Below are positions 61,830 through 64,000 of a stretch of 64,000 bases of DNA, in pieces (the stretch's first letter is position 1; every line of letters starts with the position of its first letter). Under the pieces are notes generated by a model. The model saw nothing but the letters and a program-made list of their open reading frames with translations. It was not told where the DNA came from and ran no database searches. The translations under genes were made by a program, and so were the position numbers. The DNA comes from Chryseobacterium ureilyticum (GTDB lineage Bacteria; Bacteroidota; Bacteroidia; Flavobacteriales; Weeksellaceae): NCBI RefSeq assembly GCF_900156735.1, contig NZ_FTOL01000005.1, positions 1-64,000 on the forward strand, given 5' to 3'.

Positions 61830-62162
61830 ATGGCAGGTCTGAGGTCATTTTTCTTATTTTATATCATGCTTGTTTTTACCCTTTTCAATTCGAATTGGGC
61901 GGAAAACTCGTTACAGGATATTCCTCACCTTCCTCATGTAAGCAATATTCATCTGTTGGATGTCTACGAAGAAGCAGACATGAACACCCATGCGTTGCCT
62001 GCAGCTTCCAAAATTGTAAAACATTCGCTACGTAAAGACGATCATGCAGTAGGAAATTTTTCAGCAATTCTGAAGGTTGCTCCTAAAATCAGTCTTCCTG
62101 ATATTGCAGTTTCTATTATTTGTGGAGTGAAATCTTTTCTCCATCTTCTCCAGTTGTACTAG
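61830..62162 (+). CDS. Small protein upstream of an RND efflux pump, unknown
   Basis: The 110-residue protein has an N-terminal hydrophobic segment (about 5-20) and a mixed remainder with His/Leu-rich stretches (DIPHLPHVSNIHLL). I do not recognise it. It lies 59 bases before the periplasmic adaptor gene and after a promoter, so it is probably the first gene of the operon, though it could instead be a leader region with coding-like sequence. Confidence 0.5.
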   Translation: MAGLRSFFLFYIMLVFTLFNSNWAENSLQDIPHLPHVSNIHLLDVYEEADMNTHALPAASKIVKHSLRKDDHAVGNFSAILKVAPKISLPDIAVSIICGVKSFLHLLQLY

Positions 62163-62221
62163 TTTAAGTTATTGAAATTCAGATTATTTTAACGAAATTT
62201 TTATAACTTAAACATCTATAA

Positions 62222-63310
62222 ATGTATTTTAAAAACGTAATAATTTGCAGTTTTGCAATATTATTCGCTGTGTCATGCAGTAAAGACAAGAAAAAGAGCA
62301 ATCAGAATGATAAAGAAGTTCCCGTACTGGAAATCAAGGAAAAAGATACCCTTGTAAGCAATCAGTTTGTAACTGATATCCAGGCAAAGAAGAACGTTGA
62401 GATGCGTTCCAGAATCGGTGGGATCATACAGCATATCTATGTGAATGAAGGACAGTTTGTACAACAGGGACAGCCTTTGTTTAAGATCAATGACGCTGAA
62501 TTGCAGATGGAGCTTTTGAAGGCAAATGCAACTTTAAAACAAACAGAAGCAGACGTTCGTATTGCAGAAGTAGAATTGAAACAGATTCAAAGTTTACATG
62601 CTAAAAAGTTTGTGGCAAACAACGAGCTTGAAATGGTAAAAGCTAAGCTTTCGTCTGCAAAAGCCAAGCATGCCTTCTCTGATGCAGAAAGAAGAACTGT
62701 ACTTCAGAAAATAAATTTCACAAAGATTACCGCACCTTTTGATGGGGTGATAGACGTTATTCCTCACAAAGACGGAAGTTTGGTAGAGAATGGAACTTTG
62801 TTGACTACACTGTCACAGCTTAATGAGGTTTACGCTTACTTTTCAATTCCTGAAAATCTTTACTTTGAACTTCTAGCCAATGATAAAATCGGAAGCCACC
62901 AAAAAATTGAACTAACCTTACCGAATGGGGTAAATTATCAGTTTAACGGAGCTTTAAAAACGGCAGAAGGAGAAATAGACAGAACTACAGGTTCCATTCG
63001 TTATAAAGTGCTTTTCCCGAACCCGGATCATTTGATCAAGCATGGTACTTCCGGAAAACTTATCATTTCTGAAAATCAGGATAACGCCATTCTTATTCCT
63101 CAGAAATCTACATTCTCTATTCAGGATAAAACCTATGTTTTTGTAGTGGATAAGCAGAATAAAGTGAAAATGACCAATATCAAGATCGGAAATACATTAA
63201 GGGATTCTTATATGGTGGAAAGCGGTCTTAAAAAAGGAGATTTAATCATTTATGAAGGTACCCAGTCCTTAAAGGATGGTGATATTATCAAAATCAAAAA
63301 GAAGTATTAA
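62222..63310 (+). CDS. RND efflux periplasmic adaptor subunit (AcrA/MexE-like)
   Basis: The 362-residue lipoprotein (VSC followed by SKDKKKSN) has the membrane-fusion order: a barrel-sandwich half RIGGIIQHIYVNEGQFVQQGQPLFKI, a helical hairpin (LLKANATLKQTEADVRIAEVE), then ITAPFDGVIDVIPHKDGSLV and a beta-barrel. It bridges the RND pump and an outer-membrane channel to export drugs or other compounds. The RND pump gene starts 29 bases downstream. Confidence 0.93.
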   Translation: MYFKNVIICSFAILFAVSCSKDKKKSNQNDKEVPVLEIKEKDTLVSNQFVTDIQAKKNVEMRSRIGGIIQHIYVNEGQFVQQGQPLFKINDAELQMELLKANATLKQTEADVRIAEVELKQIQSLHAKKFVANNELEMVKAKLSSAKAKHAFSDAERRTVLQKINFTKITAPFDGVIDVIPHKDGSLVENGTLLTTLSQLNEVYAYFSIPENLYFELLANDKIGSHQKIELTLPNGVNYQFNGALKTAEGEIDRTTGSIRYKVLFPNPDHLIKHGTSGKLIISENQDNAILIPQKSTFSIQDKTYVFVVDKQNKVKMTNIKIGNTLRDSYMVESGLKKGDLIIYEGTQSLKDGDIIKIKKKY

Positions 63311-63338
63311 CCTTTCATAATCTTTAAATCAACTTACT

Positions 63339-64000
63339 ATGGTAGAAATGTTTATAAGACGAAAGGTTCTTTCGTTGGTTATTTCCATATTATTTGTATT
63401 GCTGGGAATCATGGCGTTATTAAAGATGCCTATTACACAGTTCCCGGACATTGTACCGCCTTCTGTAACGGTAACAGCAAAATATACGGGTGCAAATGCC
63501 GAAGTATCCGCCAATGCGGTGGCTCTTCCTTTAGAGCGTGCTATTAACGGAGTTCCGGGGATGACGTATATGTCTACGGTAACATCTAATGACGGGCTTA
63601 CCCTTATCCAGGTTTTCTTTGAAGTAGGAACAGATCCGGATGTGGCAGCTGTAAACGTACAGAACAGGGTAACAACCATTCTTGATGAACTTCCTGAAGA
63701 GGTAATCCGCGCAGGGGTAACCACTGAAAAAGAGGTAAACAGTATGCTGATGTACCTGAATATTACCAGTACAGACCCAAGTCAGGATGAGCAGTTTATT
63801 TACAACTTCACGGATATTAATGTACTTCAGGAGCTGAAACGTATTGATGGAGTAGGACGTGCCGAGATTATGGGACAAAAAGAATACTCGATGAGGGTAT
63901 GGCTTGATCCTCAGAAAATGGCAGCATACAGTATTTCAGCAGATGAAGTGATCACTTCGTTACAAAAGCAGAATATTTCCGCAGCTCCCGGAAAAGTGGG
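63339..64000 (+). CDS. RND efflux inner-membrane transporter (AcrB-like), cut by the window end
   Basis: The frame opens with ATG 63339 and stays open to the end of the window (about 220 residues seen). It begins MFIRRKVLSLVISILFVLLG, the first AcrB membrane segment, then MPITQFPDIVPPSVTVTAKY and NVQNRVTTILDELPEEVIRAG, the porter subdomain pattern of HAE1 pumps. A full protein is about 1040 residues, so most of it, and probably an outer-membrane channel gene, lies beyond the window. Confidence 0.95.
   Translation, partial: MVEMFIRRKVLSLVISILFVLLGIMALLKMPITQFPDIVPPSVTVTAKYTGANAEVSANAVALPLERAINGVPGMTYMSTVTSNDGLTLIQVFFEVGTDPDVAAVNVQNRVTTILDELPEEVIRAGVTTEKEVNSMLMYLNITSTDPSQDEQFIYNFTDINVLQELKRIDGVGRAEIMGQKEYSMRVWLDPQKMAAYSISADEVITSLQKQNISAAPGKV

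Overview
The window looks like the chromosome of a Flavobacteriia species, most likely Chryseobacterium or a close relative in the Weeksellaceae. Supporting signs are the AT-rich sequence, promoters of the Bacteroidota type (TTG, then about 20 bases, then TAnnTTTG), a gldD gliding lipoprotein next to mutY, Bacteroidota-type T6SS sheath genes (tssB/tssC), many lipoproteins whose lipobox Cys is followed by Lys/Asp, and M13 peptidases. The genus is an inference from gene content; no 16S gene is present.

Bases 1-10,287 are an accessory defence island. A minus-strand pair encodes an OLD-family ATPase/TOPRIM nuclease and a very short UvrD-like helicase (Gabija-like, class 2 OLD). Divergent from it is a four-gene operon: a ComEC-type metallo-beta-lactamase protein, a 1719-residue serine protease-STAND ATPase-helical repeat protein, and two 76-residue proteins that are paralogues of each other. 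The first two resemble AVAST type I. The island ends at a 16-base copy of the 3' end of tRNA-Asp, followed by three identical tRNA-Asp genes in a 106-base tandem array. This is what integration of an element into the first tRNA of a four-gene array would leave. A second insert of about 2.2 kb carries a beta-helix (pectate-lyase-like) protein and ends in a damaged tRNA-Asp copy.

Bases 12.9-30.2 kb are core and semi-core genes: small membrane proteins, a PAS-LuxR regulator, an L,D-transpeptidase lipoprotein, an aspartyl protease-PDZ protein, an esterase, a TPR histidine kinase/NarL-type regulator pair flanked by two related lipoproteins, tyrS, an ECF sigma factor, lipA, a divergent AraC regulator/MFS efflux pair, a SpoIIAA-like protein and an FAD oxidoreductase.

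Bases 30.2-36 kb look like one regulatory unit. A LytS-type TPR histidine kinase and LytTR response regulator sit beside a DUF4139 gene (broken by one in-frame TAA) and a SIMPL-domain gene. All three promoters carry the same pair of ACTTGGT repeats spaced exactly 21 bases apart, as expected of LytTR binding sites.

Bases 36-64 kb hold a lipocalin, cinA, a large exopolysaccharide protein (GH18-like, deacetylase and GT2 domains in one chain), tandem M13 peptidases, the tssB-tssC pair, mutY, gldD, a PfkB kinase, a SurA-like isomerase, a nitronate monooxygenase, hydrolases, rhodanese, queG and the start of an RND efflux operon cut by the window end.
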